Of a stretch of 64,000 bases of DNA, positions 1 to 12,400 are shown piece by piece (within the stretch, counting starts at the first letter, position 1; the number at the start of each line of letters is the position of its first letter). This stretch comes from Branchiostoma floridae (Eukaryota > Chordata > Leptocardii > Amphioxiformes > Branchiostomatidae). The notes below the pieces were generated by a model, which ran no database searches, was not told the DNA's origin, and saw only the letters and a program-made list of their open reading frames with translations. The stretch lies in contig NC_049980.1 of the NCBI RefSeq assembly GCF_000003815.2, positions 28,135,273 to 28,199,272 on the forward strand, in the 5' to 3' direction. Made by a program: the position numbers and the translations under genes.

Positions 1-3000
1 ATGACACTAGCTTTTGTGATTGTTTGTTTCTGTAGTTACTGGAACTTTTGTAACCCTGAATGTCTGATAAAGTATGGACATGGCCAATTCTTCAGTCACT
101 TGACTGCTTAGTTGTATAACGTTAGCTGCTGCATTATCCCAAGTGTGGAATGTATAGACTTAATTTTCTAAAGTCCAAATTCATAAACATTGCCTTATGA
201 GGAAATGGGTCTTTTATTTCCTAAGGGGATGTGCTTTGACCTTTGATGTTATCTCCATATCATTATATAGATCTTACTTGTAGGATAGACTTAATGTTCA
301 AACAGGTATTTTCTTTCATTCTATTTTTACTAGAGGGGAATGCGTTTCTTCCTACATGTATAAGCATGTCCATAGTCCTTAATGATTTAGAAGTATTGTG
401 TCTGATGAAACAAACATTGTCCAGCCCAGCTATTTAATGAAAGAATGATTCAAATCAGTAAGTCCTCACAGACACACCTACAAAATTGATCATCTAGCCT
501 TCACAATGTAATCCCTCCACCACCACCCGTCCCGGTATTTTGCAGCATATGTCAAGCCTACCACGTTTTTTCAAGGCCACAATACGGCCTTGTTCAGTGT
601 TGTATGCCAAGCGATTCGGAGTGGGAAATACTTGAGCCGGTCGTATTTAAGATATGCAAAGTGGAGAGGGAAAAGGGGACAGGTGAGCTTTAATTGATGT
701 ATGGTGTTCTGTGACCTTGAACAGGGGCACCACCCATTAGTAAACAGAGCCTTTGTGCCGTCAGGTGGGTTTGTCCAGGCTGGATGGGTCCCGTACATTG
801 CAATCATAGCCAACATTCAGCGCCAACAATCACTCCCGCCCCGAGATATCCCACTTTGGACCAGATTCAACGTCTGTCCATTGTTAGTGTGCGTGTTTGG
901 GTATGACATACTTGTGTACACATTGTCAGGTGTTTCTACCTGTGGTTATTGGCCCCTAAGGAAGGAATCTTGTTGATTGTCTGATATCTTGGCTCTACTG
1001 GTTTACAGTTACCGGTACTGTCCTTTTGGGGATTCAAAGATGTTTTCAACTATGACTTCTTTGCATCTTTGTCATACAATTTTCAGTATTGTTTTCATTT
1101 TGTCTGGAATTGAATTTATCCTTAGTATGAAAAGCGTATTAATGATTAAATATGTTTATATTGAATCTCACTTTTAACGGCTGATTTACAAGAGCCCGAC
1201 ATTCCCTACCAGCTGCCTTCAACAACAAACCCCAAGCCACTTTAACTTTTGCTGCTGCCTTTCATATCACCCAAATATTTCCGACATCGAAAATAAACTT
1301 TTGGGAGGAATCCATTGTGTCCCGCCCGTTCCAACAACACGCGGCCATTGTTGGCGCGAGATTCGGCATCCCGGCCCTGATACCATCTCCATTCCTCCAG
1401 GCTACCAGGCCAATCAGTGGCTCTTTTCATTGTCAAATTCTTGGTGCGAGTAATGGACTTGGCGACATTCTGACATATAAAGGGTCGTGGGAAAAGGTAA
1501 AGAAACAGGGATTATAAAGTTTGGAGTGTCCGAGAAAGTTTGGAGTCTGAGGACAGTGGAGTCCTGAAGACCTGTTGAAAGCTTTACTAACCAAGGTCAC
1601 CATTTTAAGCCGTCCTGATCCTAGTTTTTGTCAGTTTGGACTTTTCAATAAAATCAGATTGGGGAAGGGATTGCCATTAACAAAAAGTAAATAAACAATG
1701 CAGACATTTACTTAGAAGCTAACATATGGCCTGTAAAAGCTTAAAAGGGTATGAAGGCAATTTTCCATCTATGTGTGACAGAAAAAAAATGTGCTTAAAT
1801 GTTGAGAAAAAAGATATTACAACATTTGTTGTGTTGCTTATCCCTTTGGTATTCCCAAGAAAAATTACAGGTTAAGTATCACCCCACCTGAAAGAAGAAA
1901 ACTTTCAACAAGGTTAACTTTTGATTCAAACAAAATTAACCAAATCAAGTCTTGTTCATTGCACAAGCTTGTCCTCAATGAAAACTCTTACACCTAACCA
2001 TTTAGCTTGAATGTGTTTCTCTGTTGTATTTATTATGTATATAACAGAATATCAACAGTCAGAGACACAACATTCATCAGTATCCTGAATGACAACTAAG
2101 TGCTCACATGTAACCAGCCTCTTTGTCCATTGACTTATACAGGCCTGCTGTATGAAGGGACTGGCTATTGGAATTATAAATCCATCATATATTATCATTC
2201 ATCCCATCTTGACATATTAGATTTGTGTTGAATCATGTGATATATTTTTCATGCGTCCATCACTTTCCACTGAGCTCTGTTTCGGTATCAAAATCACTTG
2301 TCCACAGCTTGCACAGACATTGACTGTTAACAACATCATAAATCCACACTTTGTAATACGATTGGGGTGTGCTTCTCATATGACATATTACATACGTATT
2401 TCATTATCATCAATGATAAATCTTTTATTTGTCCATCATTTCCGTTGAGCACTTAAATAATCAAAATCACAACTTCACAGACACTGACAATTGACAAAAT
2501 CAAAAATCCACAATGTGCTAAAATGATTGGGTTATGCTTGCAATCAATTCTTGTATTACATTATGTGGTATATCTTTCATGTGTCCATCATTTTCCATTG
2601 CACACTATATGTATAATCAACATTGCTTGTCCACAACCTGCACAGACACTGACTATAAGTATAAGCCACTGGGACCCGCTGCTATGAACATGTTCTAGAT
2701 GCTGAGAGGAGATGCTTCGCGTCATCAGCGCCCGTCTTAAGCCGGGGGGTTAGCGTTTGGTGAAGTTCGGGGCGAGAGATTTTGAGTAGGCAAATCAAGC
2801 CGCACTTGCAGGCCCTCATCTGGCATGGTGGCAGTGATAAGGTTAATTGTGTTTAGACAGACAATTTGGAAACTTCTGCCCGCACTTATCTCCCCCGACA
2901 AACTTTCCCAAATGATAGACTGCCTTATGGTCTTTTGATTGCCCAGCCAAAGTGCAATTGGCCAGCCTGCCCTGCCCTGATATGGGCGCATTAGGGAGGG

Positions 3001-6000
3001 TGATCAGAAGATAATGAAAGATGCAGACACCTGGCACCATAATCCATCATATAGCAGGCTCCCGGATCCCTGCAGATAGATAACGCCGCTTCATTTTCTT
3101 AGGATTCCCCCACTTTAACGTCGCCGACACCATATCTCATATCTGAAGGAGCAGTCTGGCCCTTTGCTTGATTTCCTTAATGTTGGCTGAACTTGTACCG
3201 CTCTACGGGCTTCTCGGGGCGAAGACGCGGCGTCTCGGACGGACTTCCCCCGAACGCTCGTCCCGGTAGCTCCTCCTAAATCTTCGTTTCTCGGACCCGT
3301 CTTTTTTGCGCCCCGTTGATCAGAAGCGAGGGCTGGCCTTTGATATCTGCACGGGCATCTAGACGCTGGGATTACCCACAATTTCCCTCGGATTTCAGGG
3401 CTGACAGGGACCACAAATCTTTCTCCTCCTCCTCCCTCACTCCTGCTAACCCACCCAAATAGATACCACTCAACACTGAGAACACTTCATCTAATGGTAG
3501 AACAGATGTACAAATATATATATATACACAGGTCCAAGCTACGTAAGATATCACTTGGCCTTTACCTAACGTATTGCTGTAAACCAACACTCTCCACTCG
3601 GCCTGCCCTCCCAACTACTTCCCCCTCTCTGCCTGGAGGCAGCTACAACAGACGAGGTCTGTACAGCTAATATCAACACCATCTCCCAGCATATTTGATA
3701 AGGAGCAATGATTTAATATAGGGTCATCGCTGGCGATGCAAAGACCATGCCTGATTTAATTTGGGGCTCGGAGCCATGTTCCATTTGACCACAGAGCCTC
3801 ATGGCCTCCCATTGACGCAGGGCCGAGATAGGGGGAGATATATTGCCCCTTGGTAGGCACCTGTTGCGCCCGCTATTATTTCACACATCACATATAGACG
3901 GGATGCAGTAGCCTAGGGTGGGAGAGGGTTGGGGAGGAAACCTGAACATCTACTGCTGCTGGACGCTCACAGCAAATCAAGCCTTTTTTAATGAAAGTTT
4001 ATTGCAAATTTTTGCCTGAAGGCTGATTGGAAACAAGAGGGTGATAGGAATGAGGATGTCATGTATAAATTGGATAGTGGTTACTCTATATTCAAGACTC
4101 TGGTATCGATGCTCTACTATGTCTGTAATGAGGTGAAATTAGTTTATGGCTTTACATTTTTTTTAAAGAACTCTTTTGATTGTAGACTGTATAATCACAG
4201 AATCAATAAGATATTCTAAAGATACATGTAGACACAACACAAAAGATAGGATGACAGGTGATAAAATTATACTTTTACTAATAACAAGGTTGGCAACACA
4301 TCCTTCTGTTTCTTCCACGTTATTCAGTGTTATTTTCTTAGCTATACAATGTACTTCGCTGCATTTGTTTGATAAAGACCTCAAAATTCTGGAGGCATCA
4401 GAAGAATGTTGGGTGTTGCTGTGTTTTGTTTTATTTTGTTTCGTTTTGTTTTGTTGATGGAAAGCCAAGAATGTGTGTGGGATGGACAGTTTATGATAAC
4501 TTAATTTTTGGAGCAGTGAAAAATGGTCAGGAGAAAATCTGTTCAGGCCATACATGGCCTTATATGGCCAGTATGATGGGTAGCCAGAATAATTGAATTG
4601 AGGCACGATTTACACAAGAAATAAACATCCCAGATTTTGTGTGTGACGTTTGTGTGCTTTTCTGGCAATCAGGTTAAGAGTCTTTAAAACTTTGCTGTAT
4701 GAAGGGCCAGACCTACCCAATAAGAGGAACTTCAAGTTCACAATCCACATATTACATGTCTCACTTCACCAGCAAAGCATGAGAGCAAATGCTGGCAAAA
4801 TTCTTCTCCTTTGAGAATTGTCCTGATACTCAGTACACTAGCATGCAGACTTTCTCCAGGACAGGCTTGCTTGGCCGTCATCCCTGGGGATTAAATTATG
4901 CTCATTGGGACAGAAAAAAACGTAACCTCATCTGTCTTGCAAATCTAATAAGCTTATATAAAAAGTAATGAAAATGTATTTTCTTAAGATTGAAGTGACA
5001 GATTTAACAACCCTCAAACAATGAGTGGATTATGGAAACAAACAGCCCTGAGTGGCATGCAGGTTTGGTGCCATCACAAAGAGGCTTTTTTCTGATTCTT
5101 AGGATGTTGTTGGAATGTGGTTAAGAGTCCTACAAATGTTCTCAGAATTACGTCCAAAGGATGTTATCATTCCTGGAAGACACAAAGACACAATAACCTT
5201 AAGGGAAAAGAAGAGCAGTCAAGTGTGTCATGAATTGTCGAGTCACAGATATTTTTCTTGCCCCTCAAGTGTTTTGTTGTAGATTTGTTGAATCTTTCTT
5301 GAAATTTCTTTGTATTTCTTTGTATTTTTTTGCCAATCAGTGATATGTACAGACAGAAAAAAATATATCATGGTTTGATACCACACATGATGAAACATAA
5401 TTCTTTGGCCTTAAAATAGGTGAAAATATGTCTTGTTAACTGAAATGTATTGTGCAAATTATATTCATTTAGAAACTATGAGATATTCCCAATAGCTCAG
5501 AAAGCACATTCAAGAATTACACAACAGTTACTGTGAGTCAGGCAATTCTTTCTCCCTATCTACATTGTCCGGGTCAGTTCAGATCGGAATTCGATCAGAT
5601 TGCGTGCCAGGTTCTCTCGATCACGGGTTCCCAGTGAAATTCAGAATGGCCAGGGGCATTTCCCACACACCCGATAGAATTTGTTACATGTAGAAATATA
5701 TTGGCAACAAGTTGTCTACATAATGTAGCAAACCTTTACTGGACTGTACAATGCTATGTCTCAACAGTGACTCTTCAAATATGTGAGACTCAAGTAAAAT
5801 GTTGCTTACTGGTAAGGATTTTTATTCTAAACTTCATAATCTAAAATAGTCCTGGAAAGTGCCCATGGTTTCCATAGCCAGTTTGTCATTCAAATATGTC
5901 TATTTGTCAGAAGTTGAACATTAATCTCGTTGTTGGTATTATGAGAGATTGTAGTTTTTCCCAGCGTCATCTTTTTGTGTTGTCCTGTTCAATTGATACC

Positions 6001-9000
6001 TTGAATTGTCTGAGAATCATGGCAATATTTGAACATGACCATAGGTTGGTTTGTAACAAGTCTACAATGTAGCATCATCATGGTATAGCAATAAGAAGTG
6101 TCAAGACTTTTGCAAGAGCTTCATCAGATGAAACTCAAATGTTTGTAAGTTTTCTTTTCACTTAAAAGTTGAAATCTGACCTCGATGTGTTAGCTACTAC
6201 AAGGTTCTTTTTGCAGCAAAGCAAACTGAAATTAAATATGAATCAGTTCTCCTGTCTTCAACGTTGCACTTGTGTTGGACACCCTTTCTGATAAACCCTG
6301 ATATGTGCTGAGATACTTGCACAGTCGTGGAGAGTCCCTCTTCCTTTCATTGTCGTGCCACAATAATACAGCCCCCCGAATCTTCTCTAACCTCCCCTAT
6401 CTGATGCCAGCTGTACAACCGAGTCAACGAGGGGCAGGACTCGATTCTCGATGTTGATGAAGATTAGGACGGAGCAAACCGGACCATTACTCAAAAGTTA
6501 TCGACTTAATAGCACTTGTAGGGCGGGAGCAGGCGCCAGTAACGTGCCACCTTACTTTGTATTCCAGATAAGATCCACACCCTGCATTAAGGCCCCATCA
6601 GTATTAAACTATTTACTCAGATTTAGCACTTTACCGTCCTTACAGAGGGAGATAGCCTTAATTGCGCTGCCGGATCAATACCTGTGTCTTATCAAAGTTG
6701 TCTTCCTTGTAAGTCGGGGAGTATCTGCGCTGATACCACGTAATTCCTGTGGCACCAACGGTTAAGTTTCTTTTGAAGTGATCCCCATTTGCCTCCTGAT
6801 GCAGGCGGGAAATAGATTCGGGGGCTTGTACAACTTTGTCCTAATCCGCGGGGCCGTCGGCAGCGCTCGCGTCCGGAGGTGTTTGAAAGTCGTGATCAGG
6901 ATATAATGGCCGACATTGGGCGGCCAGGCCAAGATTTAAGCTGCATTTGGCACAGCCGGTGGATAGTGCTTGCAAGGTTTAATGTTAACAGTGCGTACTT
7001 GGAACTTGATGTAGATGGAAATTTTACGTCTTGTCTGGAATGAATTCACATATTTGAAACAGAGATGCTTCCCTATGGATGGGTATTTCACATATAACAC
7101 CAAGACATAAACTGCAGTCAAATGTGTACAAGAAAACTACTCAGGTGACCATTGGAATCCAGTCTATGTAGACAAGTGGGCACTATAGACAACTGCAAGA
7201 TTCTTTAAGTTATTGTTAAATTTGTCAATAAGATTACAAAAATCAAGAATGTTTAATAATGCACAGTCTTGTAAATGGATGTGATTTAGTTTTATTATTA
7301 AAAGCTACCATATAATTGCTGAGTAATGTTTTAAATTCTCAAAGCTCTTCCTGCTGTTGGCTTGTATTGGTGGTAGAAAACAGTAAACAGAAAAGGTTGA
7401 AAACTACATGTAGGTAGTATGCCTAGTATGTAATTGACAGTTTTCTCCCAATGCCCCAAGAGTTGCAAAGTAGTCGTTGAAGAATCCATTTGCCTAGTAA
7501 CTTTTTGCATGTGTTTCAATGGATATCACTACATCACTGTGCTTTTTTCCATGCTTGGTCCTATAATTCCTCATTGTAGTAGCTGGACTGTCCATTGTCC
7601 TTGACCATCATCCATCCAGTCTCAAAAAAAGTTCAGTTTCAGTCGAAGTTTTCCATGAGTCAGAGGCGGACCAAGGCAAGATGCATGGGCAGTTTATCGG
7701 AGCAGATCTATAGTTTTCAATTATGCATTGACTTTAGTAACTTGAAATTGCAATTAAAGCACTCGAGAGCCAGGCCTGGAAAAAAGTTAATGCACCGGCG
7801 GCGCTGCGTATCAGAGACACCCAATAACCATGATGAATTGGCAATAGACCTTGTCCCTTGATCAAGACCTCCCCCTTCCACACCGGCCTTCTTATTACCT
7901 CAAAAATATGATCCTAATGATGGGAAAAATTAATGTGGACCCCAAATATTCGGCGGAATTTATTGGATTAAATCGCCTCAAAAATTTCCAAATGAAGTCT
8001 TTTGACCCTTGCGGGAAGCGTTGGATCGCGCCGTGTCCGTAATTCGCCCGGTAATCTCGTAACTTGCATCATTAAGAACTTCTGGGATCTCAGCAAGTGG
8101 CCTTTATTAAATTGCATTAATAATAGGCGTGTAATTGTATTAAAAATTAATGGCGGAGTATACATAATTGAATTTGCCCTATTGGCCATTTGAGCAGTGT
8201 TTGTCCTGCCAAGTGGAGGGGAAACTGGGAAGACAAAGGGAGAAATGAACAGAAAGAACTACAAAACCTTTACATCTTACTCAAGGAGAGGCTTGAAATA
8301 TAAGAAATGCTTCAAGAAGTCATTCGGGTCAACTGATCATTCTCAAGGTTTCTTGATTTGTTCGCGGTAACTTGTCTTAAAGTCGTCGGGGGTGTCAGCC
8401 GTGACCAGACTGTTAGCGATCGATATTGTCTATCATTGATCGTGAGAGGGTCCGCCCGCCCTGTACATGCACCTCCGCGGAAGCCCCATAAAATTCTATG
8501 TATAATTGATATTGCCTACCCCACCTTTAAGATGTTTTCCCACTTTCCTCAATGTCACCCCCAAAAAAACAGTTCCCACCTCAAGTTTGGAGCTGGACTT
8601 CATCGATTGTAATCCGAGTTCATTATCACTTGAGGTCCTGACTTTGTGGAGTCAGAGTGTTAACTCACAAATGGGATGATCGGAAAAACTTACCATATTT
8701 ATAGCAGTTGTATGGCTTTGATTCTGCTTTCTTTTTGTGTTAAAGGATGTCAATAGAAATAGATATGTTATTCCCAAACCAGTTCTAAGTATTGATGGAG
8801 CATTGGGTTGAGCTGGTATTTACTTCTTTCTTTATATATAATACAGTCATTGATATCAAAAGGACTGCACTTATGTGTGGGAAAGGCAGTGACATTGGAA
8901 ATAGCAATAATGCCTGTGGCCAAATACATGTACAGGAACAAACAGTTCTTAAAGTGAAAGATTTAGAAAGGGCACTCGTTTTTCGTCACGAGACGAAATA

Positions 9001-10168
9001 ATTGAGGACATTCTGATTGTGTGTAGTCATTGCAGGTTACTGGGACTGTCCTGTATATCGTACACCCAGGCTTTTATGTCCTTCTAAGCGGCTATCATCA
9101 AATGATGACAAACGATGTGACAAACGTTCTGCATGAAAAAAAAACGCATCCCTAGAAGAAGAGTGAGAGCGCCATGTGTTTTGTGATCCCACACAACAGC
9201 TTGACATGAAATTGACAAATGACTCCTTTTTCATGTGATGTTCCATAAAACTTTTTCCAAGAAAATCAAAATAGTAGATAAAAGATCATGACCTAGAAAA
9301 TAAGATCAAAAGAGTCCAGAGCTGGAAGAGAAATAATGGGAATAATAAAAGATGTTTGTGTCTGTAGAAACACTGGACAATGCTTGTATGCCCTTGAATG
9401 TGTTGTAGATAAAATGACAGCAGTTTCATGTAAAAAAAAATCTGAAAAGGAATTATTGTAGACCCAGGAGTGCCAAACCAGACAAGTTCATTGATGCTAT
9501 TTTTCTGTGTTGGACAGCTGGGCCTCTTGGTACTTCTGTTGTGTATGGTATGATTGTGGGGGCGACTTTTTCAGCAAACATGTAATACGCAACAGATGAC
9601 TCCATCTAACTTTGTTGTCTGACAAGTGGGGAATGAGACACATTTTATTGATGATGACATATGTTTTGTTGCAAGTGATTCATCAAAACTTAAAGGCTAT
9701 ATTCAGTGATACATGTTCTACTTAAGGTATGAATAAACGTGCAGAAAAGCAAGCATTATTGTCTTCAGGTGTATGTTACAAATTACCTTGAGATAATGTA
9801 TGAACTTCACATATTCCATTTTCAGTGTTACCAGATGCAATTTTATGTATAGTGGACAGGGGGCAGTGCTGTCCATACATGACATTGTCTGCATGAATGT
9901 TGTTCCCTGAATTTTCATACACTAATAATACTGGCATGGTAGATTTCAGTGTCAAAGTAGTAATAATTAAGTATATTCAGACCTTACCTAGTGTTTTTAC
10001 CAATTTCTAATGTTTCATTTTAAGGGATAAATTATCATTTTGCCGAGGTCTTGGTTGTGCAAGACAGCCTCCCTCCATCCCTCCTCATACTCTATTACTT
10101 TGTCTAGATTTTCAAAGGTGCAATATACATCTCTGTGCAGTTGTTGGACGTATGTTGTGTGTTTGGTA
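1..10168 (+). other. Large ARID3 intron (5' exons off-window)
   Basis: No coding exon could be recognised in this stretch. The first visible ARID3 exon begins in mid-domain with a split codon, so the first ARID exons must lie to the left and this stretch is inferred to be intron. Short open frames here have no family resemblance and no convincing splice signals. Blocks near 2700-3960, 6300-6930, 7600-8200 and 8340-8640 have more balanced base composition and dense homeodomain-like words such as TAATTG and ATTAAA. They could be conserved regulatory DNA, but that cannot be judged from one genome. Simple T/G-rich sequence lies near 4420-4455. Confidence 0.55.
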
Positions 10169-10475
10169 AAAATACACATTCTCAAACTTCACCATTTGCA
10201 TCCCCTCCCCAGATACATGAAGTACGTATACCTCTATCCTTACGAATGTGAAATGAAGAAGTTGAGTTCCCTGCTCAAATACACGTTCTTAAACCTCATA
10301 ATTTGCGTCCCCTCCCCAGATACATGAAGTACCTCTACCCTTACGAATGTGAAACAAAGGTGTTGAGTTCCCTGCTCAAATACACGTTCTCAAACCTCAT
10401 CATTTGTATCCCCTCCCCAGATACATGAAGTACCTCTACCCTTACGAATGTGAAACGAAGAAGTTGAGTTCCCCG
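10169..10475 (+). repeat. Triplicated intron-exon acceptor junction in ARID3
   Basis: Three tandem copies of a unit of about 101 bp each carry an intron tail (AATACACRTTCT..., then CCCCTCCCCAG) followed by the start of the ARID exon (ATACATGAAGTAC...). Exon-like starts fall at 10213, 10320 and 10421, spaced 107 and 101 bp. The first copy has a 6-bp insertion (GTATAC) that accounts for the longer spacing. Copies 1 and 2 stop matching the exon after CTGCTC, where the next unit begins. Copy 3 continues into the full exon. Entering the exon from acceptor 1 or 2 and reading through meets a TGA at the next unit's ATACATGA junction, so those acceptors would give truncated products. Confidence 0.93.
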
Positions 10476-10620
10476 CTGGAGCTCCAGGCTGCGATTGACG
10501 GGAACCGGCGCGAGAGTCGGCGGGCCAGCTTCTCGTACCAGTACGGCTCGGCTCCCACCATGATCCCCCCGCAGACCAGACTGCTCGCCACGGGAAACGG
10601 GACGCCACACAGCGCCTCTG
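10421..10620 (+). CDS. ARID3: ARID3 exon: C-terminal part of extended ARID domain
   Basis: The exon encodes YMKYLYPYECETKKLS, then LELQAAIDGNRRESRRASF. These match the last helix and C-terminal extension of the ARID (Bright) DNA-binding domain of ARID3A/B and Drosophila dead ringer. The family binds AT-rich DNA in the nucleus and acts as a transcriptional regulator. The exon starts after CCCCTCCCCAG with one base completing a split codon, and ends at CCTCTG|GTACAT in phase 1. The rest of the ARID domain is left of the window. The residues after the domain are low-complexity (PTMIPPQTRLLATGNGTP), as is usual for the linker before REKLES. The acceptor is the third of three near-identical tandem copies. 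It was chosen because only this copy runs on into the complete exon without a stop. Confidence 0.93.
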
Positions 10621-10927
10621 GTACATATTGTAATAGTAGTAGTAGTAGTTACTGTAGTAGTTCATTGTTAAAAACAAATTTCACAATTCTAAAATAAAAG
10701 CAGTCTTCCAGCCCAAGGAGCTGAATTGCACTGCTTGACAATCTTTTGCAAACTAAGGTAACAATAAAATGTTTTGACTGTTTTTGAAGATTAAAAAAAA
10801 ATTATGAATTCAAGCTGTCTATCAATGCAGCATCTGGACCATTAAGAAAGGCGGTACATTTCAATGAATTCATACATTTTGCATGTCTATGTCAATTTAA
10901 GCAAACATAGTAAATCTACTACTCCAA

Positions 10928-11292
10928 GACTGCATCCTCCTAATGCCCGGTCCCCAACGGCATTGGCCTATGGGGCCCAGCTATCTAGATGCCACAAACC
11001 AGCTGTCAACCAATCAGAGAATAGGCTTTTCTTGGGCTTTTTGTTGTCGAAAGCTGTCTCGCAAAGGCCACTGGGAAGCTATCAGCCAACCATGTTACGT
11101 CTTACATAGCACTATCCTCCTACACCCGATCCCCAACGGCTGACTGCCCATATAAGGGTAAGCTCATTAATATTTATAAGCAGGGCGACGAGGAACAGAA
11201 AGTAACTGCGAGTAGGCCATGAGATAGCAGGGCCCCATAGGCTGAGTCAGCTAGCCGTTGCATGGGGACCGTGCGTAGGAGGCTGCAAGACT
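10928..11292. mobile_element. Inverted-repeat element just upstream of ARID3 exon
   Basis: The left end (GACTGCATCCTCCTAATGCC, then CGGTCCCC and GGCCTATGGGGCCCAGCTATCT) reappears in reverse complement at the right end as GTCTTGCAGCCTCCTACGCA, then CGGTCCCC and GCCTATGGGGCCCTGCTATCT. A third partial copy of the end motif (CCTCCTACACCCGATCCCCA) lies inside near 11117. The interior holds a CCAATCAG box and the TATA-like words CATATAAGG and TATTTATAAGC. The layout fits a non-autonomous DNA transposon of about 365 bp. No clear target duplication was seen. Its right end is about 20 bp from the acceptor of the next exon. Confidence 0.6.
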
Positions 11293-11313
11293 GTAACTTT
11301 ATTTCTTCCTCAG

Positions 11314-11487
11314 ATGACGAGGTAGCAGTGATCTCCCCGCACCACCACCATCACCTGGGCAGCCCCGTGTCCGCACTCGCCAGCCTGGCCAATCACACGT
11401 CAGCGCTGGAGCAGCTCAGAAGAGAAGCGCTCGCAGACGGGGAGCCCCAGGCCAAGAGACTGGCTGCCGCTATAGAGAGAGCAACAG
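11314..11487 (+). CDS. ARID3: ARID3 exon: start of REKLES region
   Basis: After ATTTCTTCCTCAG the exon reads, in the frame of the previous exon, DDEVAVISPHHHHHLGSPVS, then LASLANHTSALEQLRREA and EPQAKRLAAAIERAT. The ALEQLR-E-L-core is the conserved beginning of the REKLES domain unique to ARID3 proteins. That domain mediates self-association and nucleocytoplasmic shuttling in the vertebrate proteins. Length is 174 nt, with phase 1 at both ends. A run of five histidines precedes the domain. The donor is ACAG|GTGGGG. The exon's last 45 or so bases and this donor are repeated several times in the downstream intron. Confidence 0.92.
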
Positions 11488-12400
11488 GTGGGGATGGACA
11501 GAATTTTTTCTCCTTGTTATGTTTTTTCTCTCTAATTGTGTGTGTGTGGGGGGGGGGGGTATTAGTGGTTTGGCTCCTGGAATATCTGACTTGATGATGA
11601 AAGTTTCCAGTCGAAGAACCACAGGCTAAAAAACTGGTTGCAGCTATACTATAGAGAGAGCAACAGGTGGGGAGAACCAGGATTGTTTTTACCTTTTTTT
11701 CTTAATTTTGGGGGTTTGGGGAAACTGTTATTAAGGGTTTGACTGGGATAGCTGAGAAGATGTGAAAGTTGTGTTGGCAGACAGTGAACCACAGGCCAAG
11801 AGACTGGCGGCCGCTATAGAGAGAGCAACAGGTGGAGATGGACAGGATTTTTTCACCTTTTTTTCTTAATGTTAGGGTTTTGGGGACACTGTTACGAAGG
11901 GTTTGACTGGAATAGCACCTGGAATAACTGGAAAAATATGACTATGAGAGTTTGTACATGGTGAACCCCAGGCCAAGAGACTGGCAACTGCTATAGAGAG
12001 AGCAACAGGTGGGGAGAACCAGAATTATTTTATTAGTTTTTTTCTTAATTTTGGGGTCTGGGACCCTGATATTAAGGGAACAATGTTAATAGTTCAAATA
12101 TTAATGGTTTGACTCCTGGAATTTATGAATGGATGGTGAAAGTTGGCAGTTGAAGAACCCCAGGCTAAGAGACTGGTAGTAACAGGTGGGGATATAGCAG
12201 CTATCTTTTCTCTTTGTTTTCTACCTTTTTGGGGAGATAGAAATGATCTTAAGGGTTAGTTAAAGAAATAAAAGCTTGCAGATAGGGGTCCCCAGGCCAG
12301 GCACTGGCAGCTGTAGTTGAGAGGGAAACATGTGGGAATGTACAGGCTGAGCCCCAGACTAGAGACTGGTGGCAGCCACTAGCAGGTGTCCCGGTGGTCT
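11442..12400 (+). repeat. Tandem array of exon-end plus splice-donor copies
   Basis: The end of the preceding exon (GAGCCCCAGGCCAAGAGACT, ending ATAGAGAGAGCAACAG|GTGGGG) and its adjoining intron recur at about 170-bp steps. Anchors GARCC-CAGGC begin at 11442 (true exon), 11616, 11786, 11963, 12155, 12287 and 12349. Intact copies of ACAG|GTGG follow at 11667, 11832, 12009 and 12186. The last two units are shortened and degenerate. Intron parts also repeat (a TTTTTCTTAATTTTGGGG segment, then GTTTGACTGG). Copy at 11616 has a small insertion producing a stop. Copy at 11786 keeps the coding frame. Confidence 0.92.
11781..11831 (+). other. Candidate in-frame 51-nt cassette exon (exon-end duplicate)
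   Basis: This second duplicate of the exon end is bounded on the left by GTTGGCAG and on the right by ACAG|GTGGAG. It is 51 nt long and in the phase of its neighbours it would read DSEPQAKRLAAAIERAT. That is almost identical to the parent exon's last 17 residues. Inclusion would therefore repeat part of the REKLES helix without shifting the frame. Against use, the DNA before the AG is purine-rich and lacks a pyrimidine tract. Expression is unproven. Confidence 0.35.

Noticed and set aside
4163-4606. 147-residue minus-strand open frame
   Set aside because: It contains a NKTKQNKTK low-complexity stretch from a T/G-rich simple repeat. No homology was recognised.
1-10168. Search for the N-terminal ARID exons
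   Set aside because: No frame here resembles the remaining ARID helices, so they are placed outside the window.
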